Assembly: GCF_000165425.1 (NCBI RefSeq)
Contig: NW_001799623.1
Span: forward strand, 129,134 to 193,133
Origin: Paramecium tetraurelia
Taxonomy: Eukaryota > Ciliophora > Oligohymenophorea > Peniculida > Parameciidae
Direction of reading: 5' to 3'
DNA length: 64,000 nucleotides
Made by a program: the position numbers and the translations under genes. Positions 40,237-52,512 of the stretch are shown piece after piece (the stretch's first letter is position 1; every line of letters starts with the position of its first letter). Below the pieces are notes generated by a model, which was not told the origin of the DNA, ran no database searches, and saw only the letters and a list, made by a program, of their open reading frames with translations.

Positions 40237-41075
40237 ATGTTGACTAAATTGCTCTTAAAAGCAAGACAAGCTTCCTTTTGTGGTATGATCAATAACTGAA
40301 ACTATAGTTTACATCAAGAATTCTGTCAACTATCATGTAGCCAATAGCTAAGATCCTAATAGCAAATTCGCGAATCCTTAGTTCAATTCAAGCATTCTTG
40401 ATTTCGATAAGGATTAAGAGAATAACGTGTAAATGCATTATTACTAAGGTATTAATCTATTATTTTAACAATTAGGTAAATTCATGCCTGATGAATTGGA
40501 TTGGACTGATGTTTGGGAAACTGCATATTAGAATTTTACTTAACCAGAATATTTATATCACTTTTGGTTTTGTGGTGTATTGTATTGTTTTGAACCTGAA
40601 TGGACAATTAATTATCCTTATGAAAAAGGACCACTCTCACCTCTTTTTAGAGGAGAACATGCCTTAAGAAGATATCCAACAGGAGAAGAAAGGTATATTA
40701 CTATATAATGAAATAGATGTATTGCTTGCAAATTGTGTTAAAGTGCTTGTCCAGCCAGAGCAATTACAATAGAAACGGAGCCTAGGCCAGATAATTCCAG
40801 GTAAACTAATATTTTGATATCTTTTTAGACGTACAGTACGTTATGATATTGATATGACTAAATGTATTTATTGTGGATTTTGTTAGGAAGCTTGTCCTGT
40901 CGATGCAATCGTTGAAGTATTATATATCATTAATACCAAGGGACCTAATTACGAATACACAACTTATCAACATGAGGATTTATTTTATGATAAGTTTAAG
41001 CTTCTTGAAAATGGTGATAAATGGGAACCTTAAATTGCTAGAAATATTGAATATTTAATAACAAGAAAATATTGA
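40237..41075 (+). CDS. NDUFS8: Mitochondrial complex I 23-kDa iron-sulfur subunit (NDUFS8/TYKY)
   Basis: 245 aa with introns 40283-40307, 40693-40716, 40801-40828 and 40918-40941. An Arg/Lys/Ser-rich presequence ([15 protein letters not shown]) suggests mitochondrial import. The conserved core reads [20 protein letters not shown], first 4Fe-4S motif [32 protein letters not shown] (start of the second cluster motif), [15 protein letters not shown]. Both clusters have all four Cys. These carry electrons N6a/N6b in the peripheral arm. Residues ~20-100 are longer than in most homologues. Confidence 0.95.
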
Positions 41076-41868
41076 TTTATTATTTTCAAATATAAAGAAA
41101 ATTATATTGAATAAGATCATATTTAATACTATTACCAATTATAGGAGAAGATTAACAAAATCTTCTACTTAATTAATTAAAATATAAATATTTGGATATT
41201 TTTTGTTAATGTGTATTATAGTTTGAGTATATATATTTTTATTAATAAGAATCCCTTACTTTCTATCTTAATGAAATAAATCTATATATGAAATATAAAT
41301 CTTAGTTTAGAAAATCCAATTTCATTAATACAGTTTAGAAAATAATAATCAAATTAGATTGATTTATTAATTTAGTTTAATTTTTCATAAATTTAAAAAT
41401 AAATATACCAGGATAATTTTGATCAATATTTCTAGAAAGGTTTTTTATATTATTTAAATGTTTGGTTGATATTTGCAATTATTCACATATAAATCCATAT
41501 GTGTATAAATAAGTTGCATTATTTTGAATCAATAAATGTAATAACACTATACGAGATCTATCATAATACAAATAATAATTCTTATTGATATTAATGTTAA
41601 TATTATTTATATTATCAAAAATTAAGATTGGAAGATTTAGTGTTGATCCAAGTTTAGTTATGAGAAAAAGAGTGATCATGATTTAGACATTCTAGCTAAA
41701 TGATTGCAAAAGAAGAAGTCACTGAAAACATTTTGTTAGGAATACTTTAACTAGTATTTCATTGGGAATTAAAATAAGTTTAAATATTAATTAATATAAT
41801 TAAGTCACATGACATATTATGAAATTATAATAAAAATTAGTTTACATGATCTCATTCATTTATAATAA
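41076..41868. other. Intergenic region
   Basis: About 790 bp before the transporter. It has a 40-codon frame at 41700-41822 (MIAKEEVTENILLGILQLVF) that could be a minor ORF or chance. Otherwise poly-A/T. Confidence 0.4.
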
Positions 41869-43431
41869 ATGTAAAGAGACTCTCTATTAGAAAGAAAGGA
41901 AACCTTATAATAATTGAATAATGCAAAATTCGGATGGTTTCACATTAAAGCCTGTTTGGTATCTGGAATAGGATTTTTTACAGACGCATATGATTTGTTC
42001 ATAATTCAATTAGCAGTTATAATGATCGGAATGGTTTATTACCACGATGAAGTGCGTGATGGTGATACCGTAATAAAGAAGGCAGATAAGCTCTACCCTG
42101 TATCTGAGACATTACTTAAACAATCAGCTTTGATTGGTACCTTAATTGGCTAATTATTGTTTGGATACTTGGCAGATTTATTGGGTCGAAAGAAGATGTA
42201 TGGAACCGAACTCTTAATCATTGTATTTACAACTGTTACTTCAGCTTTGGCAGCTAATACTGCTGCTCCAAACGGATTGACAATAGTAGGAATGCTAATA
42301 ATTTGGAGATTCCTTTTAGGAATTGGAATAGGAGGAGATTATCCATTGTCAGCTATAATAACATCAGAATTTGCAAATACAAAAAATAGAGGTGCTATGA
42401 TAGCAGCTGTATTTGCAATGTAAGGTTTCGGTATACTGACAGGAAGCTTAGTTTCATTATTGGTTCTGTTCTCTTTTAGTAATACTTTGAATAATTCTGA
42501 TCCTCTCAATTATTTATAGATTGATCATGTATGGAGAATCATAGTTGCTTTTGGAGCAGTTCCTGGACTTGTAGCAATATATTTCAGAATGACAATACCT
42601 GAAACACCAAGGTTTACAATGGACATAAAAGGGGATGTTGGAAAGGCCAAAAAGAATACTTAATAAGTTTTGAAAAATAACAGTAACGATATTTCAGAGG
42701 ATGGAACTAGTTTGGATGATTCCAATTAGAAGATACAGAAACCATCATTTTACGAATTAAAGAGATATTTATCAAAGTGGAGAAATGGAAAGATTCTATT
42801 GGGAACAGCCATGGCTTGGTTTGCTTTAGATGTTGGATTTTATGGTATTAACCTTAATTAAACTACTATTTTGAAGTAAATGGGCTTTGGAAGTGGATCA
42901 GACCTAAGTTAATATGAAATCCTTAAACAAGCCATTTATGGAAATCTCATCACTTCAGCTTTGGGAACTGTTCCAGGATATTGGTTGACTGTACTTTTCG
43001 TTGATAGATGGGGAAGAAAAAAGATATAAATAATGGGATTTGTTGCTCTCACTATTTTGTTCACAGTAATGGGGTTATGCAAAGATATATTAGGCCATTA
43101 TTTATTCATAGCACTTTATACATTAGCCAATTTGTTTAATAATTTTGGTCCAAATGCTACAACATTCATCATTCCTGGAGAAGTCTTTCCAACTAGATAT
43201 AGATCAACTTGTCATGGAATTTCAGCTGCTTCAGGGAAATTAGGAGCTATAATTTCGTAAGTTTGGTTTCTTGGTTTGGGAGCTGATAATTTCTAAGCAA
43301 TAATGTTAGTGTTTGCAGTCTTTATGGCTATTGGATTAGCATTTACTTTTTTGATTCCTGAAACAAAAGGCAAGACTTTGGAAGAGATTTGTGAAGTTCA
43401 ATTGAAAAGTAGTTAGATTCAATGTGTATGA
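41869..43431 (+). CDS. MFS phosphate-type (PHT1/Pho84-like) transporter
   Basis: 520 aa, no introns, about 12 TM helices. N-terminal [20 protein letters not shown], then the loop 2-3 motif [14 protein letters not shown] (G..AD..GRK) and [18 protein letters not shown], the PHT1 signature GG.YPLSA.I.SE. The second half has GRKK after TM8, [20 protein letters not shown] (PHT1 pattern) and the terminal [11 protein letters not shown]. It is a plasma-membrane H+/phosphate symporter type; substrate is inferred. The start is set at an upstream ATG that reads [20 protein letters not shown]. Confidence 0.9.
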
Positions 43432-43615
43432 TTTTATTAGTGTTAATTAATTATTTATACATACTAAACATGCAAACTTTATTTCTGTATTCTAGAATTA
43501 ATCTAAATTAAGATAGTAGAGCTTAAAAGATGGCTAAATCCTTATTCCAGTATTTTATGAAAAATAAATTAAATAACTGATAAATAGTATTTTATTATAT
43601 TTTATTTTGAGATAA

Positions 43616-44289
43616 ATGTAAATTCAAAAGTCCAGTTTCTCAACACATTTTCATCAAATATCTCCTCCTTTCTTAATGACAAAACGAATAAAATCAGAAG
43701 GCTAAGATTTTTTAACTGAATTAGATTTGAATGCTCAAAATTCCATTAAGAAAAGGGTACAGAAAAGCGAAGCTTAAATGACTGAGGCAAATCAAAAATT
43801 GATTCCAAGTAAGAACATTTAAGAACATAGAATAAAAAATGAACATTCAAGCAAGAAAGAAGGTTATCAGAACTAAATAACCATCCTTGCCTTATCTCAA
43901 GCTTGACAATAAATTATATTATGATAAGTGGTACATCCCTTATGATCAAAGATATATTCCAAAAGTTAATTTAGCTCAAGAATCATATCAAGGTAATTAG
44001 TATTATATCATAGATCCATACCATTTTTACAAAAATATGCATTAAGCAGCTGCACAATACAACCCTTTCGAAAAGTAGTTACCTAAAGATCTTGAAAGAA
44101 ATATTGAATACAAACATCGAGCAGACGTATTAAAGGAAATGTTGAAAGGCTAGAAAATGATTTATGAATTCAGAAAGTAAATCAAATGCTTTTATAAGAA
44201 GATCTTTGGAGTCAAATCAATAACGCATTCCATAATTTGTAAAAAAAATAATGGAAGATAAGAAAAATCCACTTTAAAAGTAGTAATGA
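43616..44289 (+). CDS. Hypothetical basic protein
   Basis: 209 aa with two 22-nt introns (43809-43830, 44177-44198). Conserved-looking core KLYYDKWYIPYDQRYIPKV and IDPYHFYKNMHQAAAQYNPF; basic, no TM, no Cys clusters. Tyr/Pro-rich phrases of this kind occur in axonemal proteins, but that is only an impression. It ends 12 bp from the stop of the convergent MORN gene. Confidence 0.65.
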
Positions 44290-44301
44290 TTGTTAAACTA
44301 A

Positions 44302-45728
44302 TCAAAATTTTACATTTTTTGGGATCCCAGTTGGTTTCCATAGTCTTTTCTATAATTGTTATTTATTGGATTACTATTATTGCACCTTTGGAAATCTTGC
44401 TTAATTAAATTATTCTAGCAGTTTTGAGTTTGTGATTTTTCCAAATCTTTTTGCAGCTGATATATTCATAACTCTCTAATCAACTGAATTAGAATTTCGA
44501 TAAGTTTGAGTGAATGAATTCACTTTTGTGCTATATTCAGCAGAATCTTTTCTTTATTAAGTTTTTGATAAACTGCCATTCTAATGATTTTCGTCAGTCC
44601 CATATGATGTTTACCTTGCTTCAACAGAATGAGCCTTATTTCTTGTTTAGTTACCGTTGAATTAAGTATTTTCATTCATTTATATTAATTTGGATCCATA
44701 AAATATTCCTTTGATGAGATCTTAATTAATAGATAAGATTCCTTATCCATCTTAAATTCCCTGCTTCCATTATCCTTTATAAAATGAGCCATCATGCCAA
44801 TACATAGTTCCTTGGCCATCTCTTAAATCATTCAAGAATTATCCCTCATAACGATTTCCATCAGCCCATATATAAATGCCATATCCCTGTTTCTGATCAT
44901 TGATATATTCCCCATTATATTAATCAGATAATCCATTGCCTCTCTTCCAAATTCCTTTTCCATGTCTAACCCCATCTTTAAATTCTCCCTTATAAACTGC
45001 TCCATTGTTCCAAAAGTACTCCCCAATTCCATTAGGCTTTCCTTTTTAATATTATCCTATATAAGTGTCACCGTTAGTAAATTTTTCAGTTCCTTAACCA
45101 TCCTTTAAACAATTTTTAAATTCTCCTTCGTAACGATCACCATTAATCCATAAATGCACACCATAACCATCTGGAATTCCCAATTTCCATTCTCCAATAT
45201 AGGAGTCTCCTTTAGAACCCTTCCAAATTCCAGAACCATGTTTCTTTCCTTAAAACCATTACCCTTCGTAGGTCTCATCATTTTGCCATTAAAATTTACC
45301 AGTTCCTTCAGGTTTTCCATTCGAATACTACCCAATGTAGAAGGAGCCATTAAAAAATAACTCTATGCCTCTTCCGTTCTTTTAGTTATCAGTAAAAACC
45401 CCTTCAAAGATGCTTTTCTGGTTTTTATAGTGAATTCCAATTCCATTCTTCTAACCATCGATTACAATCCCATAAAAGAATTATTGTTTATCAAATATGC
45501 TTGTGAAATTGGGATTTTCGATCATTTCCTCGTAATTCTCAATAATTTGAGGCTGGCTGAATAGTGTGGCTAATCTACCTTATAATTTTGAATGAATTAT
45601 TGGGCTTCATCTTCTGTTATAGGGAATGGACAATTGTGTAAGTGTTCAAGAACTGAGTTAACAGACAAATGGGTTTATTAACAAAATGAGAGCCTAGTAG
45701 ATGTAAACTAATCTGTTTAATTATTCAT
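44302..45728 (-). CDS. MORN-repeat protein
   Basis: 466 aa with intron 45553-45578 (26 nt). Residues about 95-330 contain roughly ten MORN repeats of the YxGxWxxGxxxGxG type (YIGQYSNGKPEGTGKF, YEGQWFQGKKHGSGIW, YKGEFKDGVRHGKGIW, YEGQFLNDLRDGQGTM). The N-terminus is short and polar; the last ~130 residues are Ser/Asn/Gln-rich and end KPTGIPKNVKF. MORN arrays tether proteins to membranes or cytoskeleton. The partner is unknown. Confidence 0.88.
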
Positions 45729-45837
45729 ACTTAAAATAAATTATTAAATTAAATTGAAAGACAATGCAATCTAATTGATAGGTGGGATATCAAAATCATT
45801 TATAAACTACATTTATGAGCAATTTAAAATTTATAAA

Positions 45838-46134
45838 ATGCTCTTACTTATATAGAAAATTGGAAAATTAAGGCCAAAGATTATTGAATGTAAAACAGAT
45901 TATGCAAATATAAATATAAAATAGGTAAGAATAGAAAAATTGGAATATCCAGAAGATATCCCTTCATTTGTTATTTATTCTATTCAATCTTAGTTATTTC
46001 TAATAAATTTATAAATTCAATAGGTGATTTTATGGCAATTGAAATTGAAGTAAATAAAAATCCTGAACGAGGTCTATAAATAATAACCAAAAAATGGTTA
46101 TGTGTAATATATACTGTATATATTTCAAATATGA
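45838..46134 (+). CDS. Small hypothetical protein
   Basis: 98 aa single frame (KQVRIEKLEYPEDIPSFVIY, QIKILNEVYKQQPKNGYV). Protein-like, but the end is uncertain because coding-like sequence in another frame continues past the TGA. Convergent to the Mei2-like gene. No domain. Confidence 0.4.
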
Positions 46135-46266
46135 ATCTATTGAATTGCAACTTCTATAAGAATTTGATTTAAATTGTTTTATTGAAGTTTGGGGAGAATA
46201 ATGAAATTAATTTGCAATAATTTTAAATTAATATGCATAAAACACCAAAAAATGTGAAAAATGATA

Positions 46267-47294
46267 TCATTACTTTTGTCGCTTAAAAAATAACAGAGTG
46301 ATTTACTTGAATTAATTAGTGAATTCTGGATAATTCACTTTATGGTACAATTACTGGCTTTAATTTTTTATCCTAAGAAATTTGATATAGGTTTACTTTT
46401 TGATTCATCACACTTGAAAATTAAAAGTGTTATAATAAGGCTTGACGACCTTGGATTCTGGCATACCTCAATTCGCATATCTAAATAAATGAAACGTAAT
46501 TTACCTTTTCACTATTGAAGTGTGGCCAACCATTGTCATGAAAGTCCTTGTAAAATTACACAATGTAAAGTGGATGGATAAAATTAATGAATGCATAACC
46601 CATGTTACATTAGTTCTAAATTTAGTATTTGGTTGTATTTACCTTGAAATCTATGGGGAGATACAAGAAATCAAATAAATCATGATGTTTAAGGTCAATC
46701 AAATCTTACAACATTTGGATTGTGTACTTGTTTGGTATGTTCTTGATCATAATTGTTGTTCTCTCATCGGAATAATTAATGATATCCTCGAGTCTGACAA
46801 CAAAATAATGAGATTCTTCGTCTGAAATGGTCTTTCTTTTTCTCCTCTCTGTTTCTGAGCCACTAGTCAACAAGGATTGACGAGATGAGCCTAATTATAG
46901 ACAAGGTTCATTGGATATCTCAGTGGAAAGATTCGAGCCCACTTTCTAATCAAAAGATTTATTATTAAAGACTTGGGAGATCTATTCCATTATTTAATCA
47001 GATGCTAGACTATTTTCTTTCTTGTAGAGAATTACTTTAGGTTCTAGAGAGTTAAACTTAAATATTTAATTTACCTGCGAACATTTTAATAGCTCTATCA
47101 ATGGTATCGCTATTTGACTTGCTTTCTTAGCTCTCTTTGCTTTCATTCGACATGTTGTTGGTAACTTTCTCAATTTCATCAAATAATTCTTATGAACTGT
47201 GGTCTTTTTATTTTGATAAGATTTCATTTAAATCTCTATGATTTCTAATACATTGCAAGATCTGTTCCTAATTTAAACGTATCTGCTTGTCCAT
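46267..47294 (-). CDS. Mei2-like RNA-binding protein (RRM_2)
   Basis: 306 aa with introns 47044-47074, 46616-46642, 46481-46504 and 46282-46306. The C-terminal half matches the Mei2 RRM: RTTIMIKNIPNKYTIQMLQD, HDLFDFLYLPIDFKNQCNMG, then GYAFINFIHP, F in VQFYKDFHDNGW, and after intron ICELRYARIQGRQALLQHF. The N-terminal half is Ser/Glu-rich with no domain. In fission yeast and plants Mei2 proteins control entry into or progress of meiosis by binding RNA. The intron inside the RRM joins DFK to NQCN exactly at the family motif. Confidence 0.9.
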
Positions 47295-47427
47295 TAAAAT
47301 ATTAAATTTTATTTTTTTTAGTGTAATTCTTATAACAGTCCTCAAATGGTAATGCAGTATTAATATTTTTGAGTTATCCTCCAAACAGAGTGTAGGCACA
47401 TCCAATAATCAATCCAAGATACAGAAA

Positions 47428-48914
47428 ATGACAAAAAGTAATTTTAAAGGAGATCTTTCATAATCAGACATGATAGTGTTGACAGAGTCTGAATTGAAGA
47501 GAATTAAGGTATTTTGAAATAATTCAAAATAGAATCTATCAGTTGTGACAACAAAAGAGGAGTAAATACAACACAAAAAGTTGATGGAAGAATAGAAAGA
47601 GAAATAGTTAGCAGCGGCCTAAGCAAAAAAGCAGAGAATGTTATAGATTGAAGAGGAGAAGAAGAAATCTATTCCATTGAGTTAACAAGAACAGGAAGAT
47701 AAATTTGCCAAGGATTCCTTGATATCAAGAGTTTTATAATATATTTATGTCATTAGGCATAGGAAATAATAAATGAACAAATTGATGATGTCAAAGAGAT
47801 GAATAAAATGGTCATGTATGCTAAATGCGTTACAATCAGAGATAAATAATTGTAAGAAAAAAAAGAGTTATATGATCAGTACAAAATGCAAGAAAAACGC
47901 AAGGACTTGATGATGGAAATAGAGAGACTTAGAGCAATCAAATATCATGAGGAAAAGGATTAGAAGTAAAAACAATAATTAATACATGGACATGAAATCA
48001 TCATTGAATAAATTAAAGAAAGAGAATTGATAAGATTGAAAGAAAAGGAAGAACAAGAAAGAGAAGGACAGATTATGCTTAAATAAATCAAACAATTATA
48101 ATAGGAAGAAGCACACAAAGCTTAACTTAGAAAGACTCATCAAGCCAAGGTTCAAGATGAGATTCTAGAGGCCAATCATAAAGCTATTTTGATTAAGGAA
48201 AAAAGAATACAAGAAGAGAGGGATGAAGAGGATAAAATATTATAATATAATCTACAAAAGGCTTAAAAGGAAGCTGAGTTCTTAGAAGAGTAGAAGAGAA
48301 TTAAAGAAGAGAAGGAAAGAGAAGTGCAGAGATTGAGAGAAATGCAAGAGAAGGCTCAAGATAGAGCAGCTGAATTAGACCTCTTAAGAGCCAAAAGGGC
48401 TATGGAATAAAATGAAAGGTAGGCAAGAGAGAAAGAAAGAAAAGAGTAAGAGTAAAAGATGAAATTGAATTATGAAGTCATGGAAGCCAGAAAACTATAA
48501 TAAAGAGAGAAGCTTGAGAGATATTAAGAATAAGTAGATAATTTATAATATTTGAATAGGCTAAATTAGAAAGAGATGAATTCCAAAAGGTTATTTAGAA
48601 ATAAAAATAAGAAAGAGAAAATGAGATTAAAATCTTTTAAGATAAGGAAGCATTAAGAAAGAAACATGCTGAAGAACTTAGAAAATAGATCATTTAGAAC
48701 GAAGAGAGAAAGAAGTAGGAGGAAAGAGATAAGTATACTTATAATATATTTCTAAAGACTTGAAGAAGGAAAGAAAATCAAGGATAGGTTGAATTAAGAA
48801 AAAAGACTATTAGAGAGCATTAAAGATACTAAACTCAAGGATCTTAACGAAAAATCCATCCCAGATAAGTATAAAGCCGAATTAGCTAAAAAGAAAATCG
48901 TTATAAATATCTGA
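47428..48914 (+). CDS. CFAP45: CFAP45 (axonemal microtubule inner protein)
   Basis: 461 aa with introns 47509-47532, 47731-47756, 48534-48559 and 48733-48757. Almost wholly coiled coil, with family landmarks: ESELKRIKNLSVVTTKEEQI, EMNKMVMYAKCVTIRDKQLQ, MMEIERLRAIKYHEEKDQK, RAKRAMEQNERQAREKE, and a C-terminal DKYKAELAKKKI (compare IP.KY.AE..RK). CFAP45 lies inside doublet microtubules and stabilises motile cilia. Introns 3 and 4 keep the heptad and the C-terminal motif in frame. Confidence 0.9.
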
Positions 48915-49378
48915 TCCTTTATATTTGCTAATTTATATATAGATTTATTAAATTAAAATAAGGATCAATAAATACATTTGGATATCATTTAATCATATTG
49001 ATATCTAATGGTTATTAATTCAAAATGAGTTACGAAGCTATTAAGTAATAAAGATTATACCTAGAATTTTATTGACAACCAAATAATTATTGGGTTTAAG
49101 ATTTCATATATTTATCAATACGATATTATTACATTGATAGATTATTAAACAACTCTAAAATACTACTAAAATTAATGTGGAACAATACTTAGGATTCTTT
49201 GAGGTATAAAATAAGTAAACTATTTTAAAATTCTTATGAGAAATGAATTCTATTGCCATTAATGGATATTAAATGGAAATCAATTATTCATTTGTTTAAT
49301 TAAACAGATTTGTTCAAGACTTTAGAATATGTGATTTAAATAAAATTTATTCGAATGTTATCAAAAATAAGTAGTATT
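48915..49378 (+). pseudogene. Coding-like frame broken by two in-frame TGA codons
   Basis: From ATG 49025 a frame reads MSYEAIKQQRLYLEFY, TGA (49073), QPNNYWVQDFIYLSIRYYYI, onward to TGA (49244), then IKWKSIIHLFNQTDLF into the antisense of the next gene. No 20-32 nt intron removes either TGA. It may be a decayed gene, an unspliced fragment, or a chance frame. No family assigned. Confidence 0.3.
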
Positions 49379-50041
49379 TCAACAAAAGAAATCTTTTGGA
49401 AATTATCTGATGCTTAATCTGGGCGCTCTAGCTTTTGTTGGCATAATTTGTCTAGCTGTTCGAGTTTATTCAAAGTGATGCTTTAATTCAACTGTAGAAA
49501 GCAATAACAAATCTAAGAGGTTCTAGTTTTCAAATTTTTAATTTTTATTTTATCTTTAAACCGTTCCTCTTACAGAATGCAAATGATCTTCTCTATCGCA
49601 TTCTTCAGTTTTAACTCTTCTAACTGCTGCATTTTTTTGTAATTTTAACATAATTTCCTATGATTCCTGTAGAACATTTTTTTTAGGGCTTTAGACACAA
49701 TTTTCTACTGCTGCTTCTGTTTTTTATCTTCTCGAGATTACTTAAGAATCATTGCCCATTTCTTAAAGTCTTTTTTTTTGTTTGATTTATTAAGAATGAA
49801 ACGAATTGTATTTAAGCTAAGGTTTTTCTCTACTGGGACTTGAGGAGGATGCTTGTCGTTGTGAGTTAATTTTCGGATTGCTTTTAATTCTGTATGATGG
49901 AGATTCTTTTTATTTTGGAATGTTTTTTTCAGGAGTTCTAACTTTCTATAAATATTAAGCCACCGAAGGTAACACGTTGCCTTTTTGCGACGGTCTTTAA
50001 AATCTGGACGTGTGTAAATAGAAAGGCTATCTATTGAACAT
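49379..50041 (-). CDS. Hypothetical basic protein
   Basis: 220 aa in one exon: MFNRQPFYLHTSRFQRPSQK, a Ser/Pro/Gln-rich middle (SQRQASSSSPSREKPQ) and a basic end (MPTKARAPRLSIRQF). A second minus-strand frame over the same DNA is also open for >200 codons (LKKMFYRNHRKLCQNYKKM); the Ser/Pro-rich frame was preferred because it has an ATG and a stop at sensible points. No domain recognised. Confidence 0.5.
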
Positions 50042-51554
50042 CTTAATTAGAAATTTAATAAATATAGAAATCCAACGCTAGGCTGGAAATAATATTAATA
50101 AATCATTCATTGATCTAAATCTCTGTTTATAAAAATTCCATTTATACTCACTAGATGTTACTAGCAATTATAGATTATCGATAAAATTACTCTTATATTT
50201 ACAAATTATCCAATGTATTTCTATACTGGTATTATTATTAAACATACAAAATGTAATCGCTCTGATCTATTCTATCGGGATATTCAGAAGAAAAATAAAT
50301 ATATTCTAATTATAATGGTGGATTTGACATCAAACCAAAATAATATCATATATAAATAGGTTTTTTTAATAAAACTTCTAAAATTTTAAATTTATGGAAA
50401 GATTATCACATTTTATTAAGTTACATTAAATATATTCCATTTAATGGAAAATTCGGTAGTCCATTTGCATAAAAACAATAATCCATACATTTTGGTTTAG
50501 TTTCAACAATTTACAAAAGTCCTTTATTGTAATTATTTTGCGAATTTCAAGTTATTAATCTCTAATTTCATAAATTTATACTAATATTGTATCCAAAATT
50601 TATGATATCCTCTAAAAATACTCCTCTTGTACAAAAATCTTTGAGATGGAAATGCATACTCAAAATATTTATCATTTATTAAATGCTCTAAGATTTAATC
50701 TATAGTCTAATTCTTGATATTATTTTTTTACATATTTTTAGCCAAAGTTATTCATTTTAATATTATCAACTCTTGAAAATCTAAATAAATAAATGAATTT
50801 CATCTATTTTTGATTTATAATATCAAAAAGAATATATCTTTTATTCAAGTTAATAAACTTTTATAACCTCTATTATAAAAATTATTATCATTTTTATAAA
50901 AAGTAGACTTATCAAACTGAATAATGTAGGTTAGAAGATTAGTATATAACTTTAAGATCAAATAATTTTATTCAATATCTTTGAAGTTACTTATTCATTA
51001 TCATTCAATGACAAGAAAATACGGAAGAACATATTGGATAGGAACTTTAGAATCATGATATCGATAAAGAATGAATAGATCTCATAAATAGATTCGTTTA
51101 AATTATAATTAGATTTATAAATGGAATGTTCTTAGTATTATGTAATAAATAATAGAATAAGAGTTTGCTCCTAGAATTATAATACCACTTTCTTACTTTT
51201 AATAAAATTTAAATTAAAAATTTAAACAGATTTATTTTAATTTTTAAAACAATAGAAAAGAACAAGTAAAAAAAAATTATATGATCAATCCTTACTTCCT
51301 TTTCTTGTTTGAGGTATATTTTTGAACAAGGGGATTGCGATTTTTGGAGTTTCATGAATGATTTGATAATTGGCAGAATCTTTTATTTAATCAGCGTAAA
51401 TTTTTTCAGCCAAATATCTAGAAGGTATAATATATCAATTGAATTTACACATGTAAGCAGCTTGTTTTTTATTGCAATTAAGAGGGCTATTTTTTGTCGT
51501 ATTAAATTAAATTCAAATAAACTTATTTTTAAACATTTCTTAAGATTTATTATT
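50042..51554. other. Gene-poor region with a possible plus-strand gene
   Basis: About 1.5 kb. On the plus strand 50290-50790 an open frame reads GGFDIKPKQYHIQIGFF, YIPFNGKFGSPFAQ, ILYPKFMISSKNTPLVQ and looks protein-like, but an overlapping frame is also open and no start with a clean exon was found. 51250-51550 is open on both strands without a convincing gene. The rest is AT-rich. Confidence 0.3.
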
Positions 51555-51967
51555 TCAACTGAATATCCCTAAATTTATTGACTATTGCTTTTACCTAAGT
51601 ATTTAATGAACGTTGCAAATAAAAGTTTCGACTTTTGAATTCTCCAAATTTTTTGTTTAATTTCTCATCGGCTTGACTAATTTCTCTGCTTAGTTTTTAT
51701 TGAAGGAGACTATTTCTGATACATTTTGATCTGCACTCTACGGCATTCTGAAATTTATTTATCCAATTTCTATATATAATGATCATGTCCTACTTCTCCG
51801 CGCTTTAGCATTTTTCATGAATTTTGCAGTTCTATTCCTCTAAGCTTTATTGTGGCAATCTGGAATATAATTATTAAAGAAATACAATTATTAATATCTT
51901 AAATGAGATGAAAAAAGCTTTAGACAAATTCGAAATGTTCAGAATCGCTTTCAGATTCAGATCTCAT
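51555..51967 (-). CDS. Small acidic-start hypothetical protein
   Basis: 120 aa with introns 51860-51885 (26) and 51770-51793 (24). It starts MRSESESDSEHFEFVQSFFH and becomes basic (AQRNRTAKFMKNAKARRK), ending with a polar C-terminus. Removing both introns gives a clean frame, which supports a real gene. No domain recognised. Confidence 0.6.
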
Positions 51968-52512
51968 ATTATATAAATTAATTTAATTAAATAGTTCGCA
52001 ATTTCATATATTATTATTCAATGATAATTTTTATATCTAACTATTTTGATTGCTATAACTTATTTGTATATAGAGAAAATAGATACCAATTAATTTTAAT
52101 CACAGAATTATTTATAATTAAAATAATTGTTTGTGAATTAATTCTTCAATAACCCTTTTGTGTAATTCTGTTGATAATAATATTATATTATTTTCTTTTA
52201 TACAAAATGTAATAAATATTAAGAATCAATAATTTTTAATTTAATGAATTACACAAGGGGTACACTTATCATTTCATTCTAATTGAAAAATTTTCAATAC
52301 CTTCTAAGTTCTATAAATGAGTTCTAATTGCATTTAATTGGATTAGATTTTAGAGTATTGAGAGATTTTTCATTTTAATGGAATAAATGCATATTTTATA
52401 ACTAATTCAAAGTCATTCGATTTATCAAACCAATATTCTTTCTTTCTATTGATTCTAAAAAGACAGTTCTTTTTTATAATACTGAAAAATAGATATTCAT
52501 CTAGCTTTATTT
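51968..52512. other. Intergenic region
   Basis: About 545 bp, AT-rich. A short inverted resemblance exists between the 52150-52165 and 52245-52260 sections (cttttgtgtaattc / gaattacacaagg), about 13 bp long and 85 bp apart, which could form a hairpin. Nothing else seen. Confidence 0.4.

Noticed and set aside
44832-45350. Several standard-code ORFs of 66-81 aa on both strands
   Set aside because: They are out-of-frame shadows of the MORN repeats; the true minus-strand frame shows regular YxGxWxxGxxxGxG units.
49073-49075. TGA as selenocysteine
   Set aside because: No SECIS-like element was recognised and the context does not resemble a selenoprotein family.
51309-51572. Plus-strand ORF of 87 aa
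   Set aside because: The opposite strand is equally open, the true small gene starts just beyond, and no ATG leads the frame.
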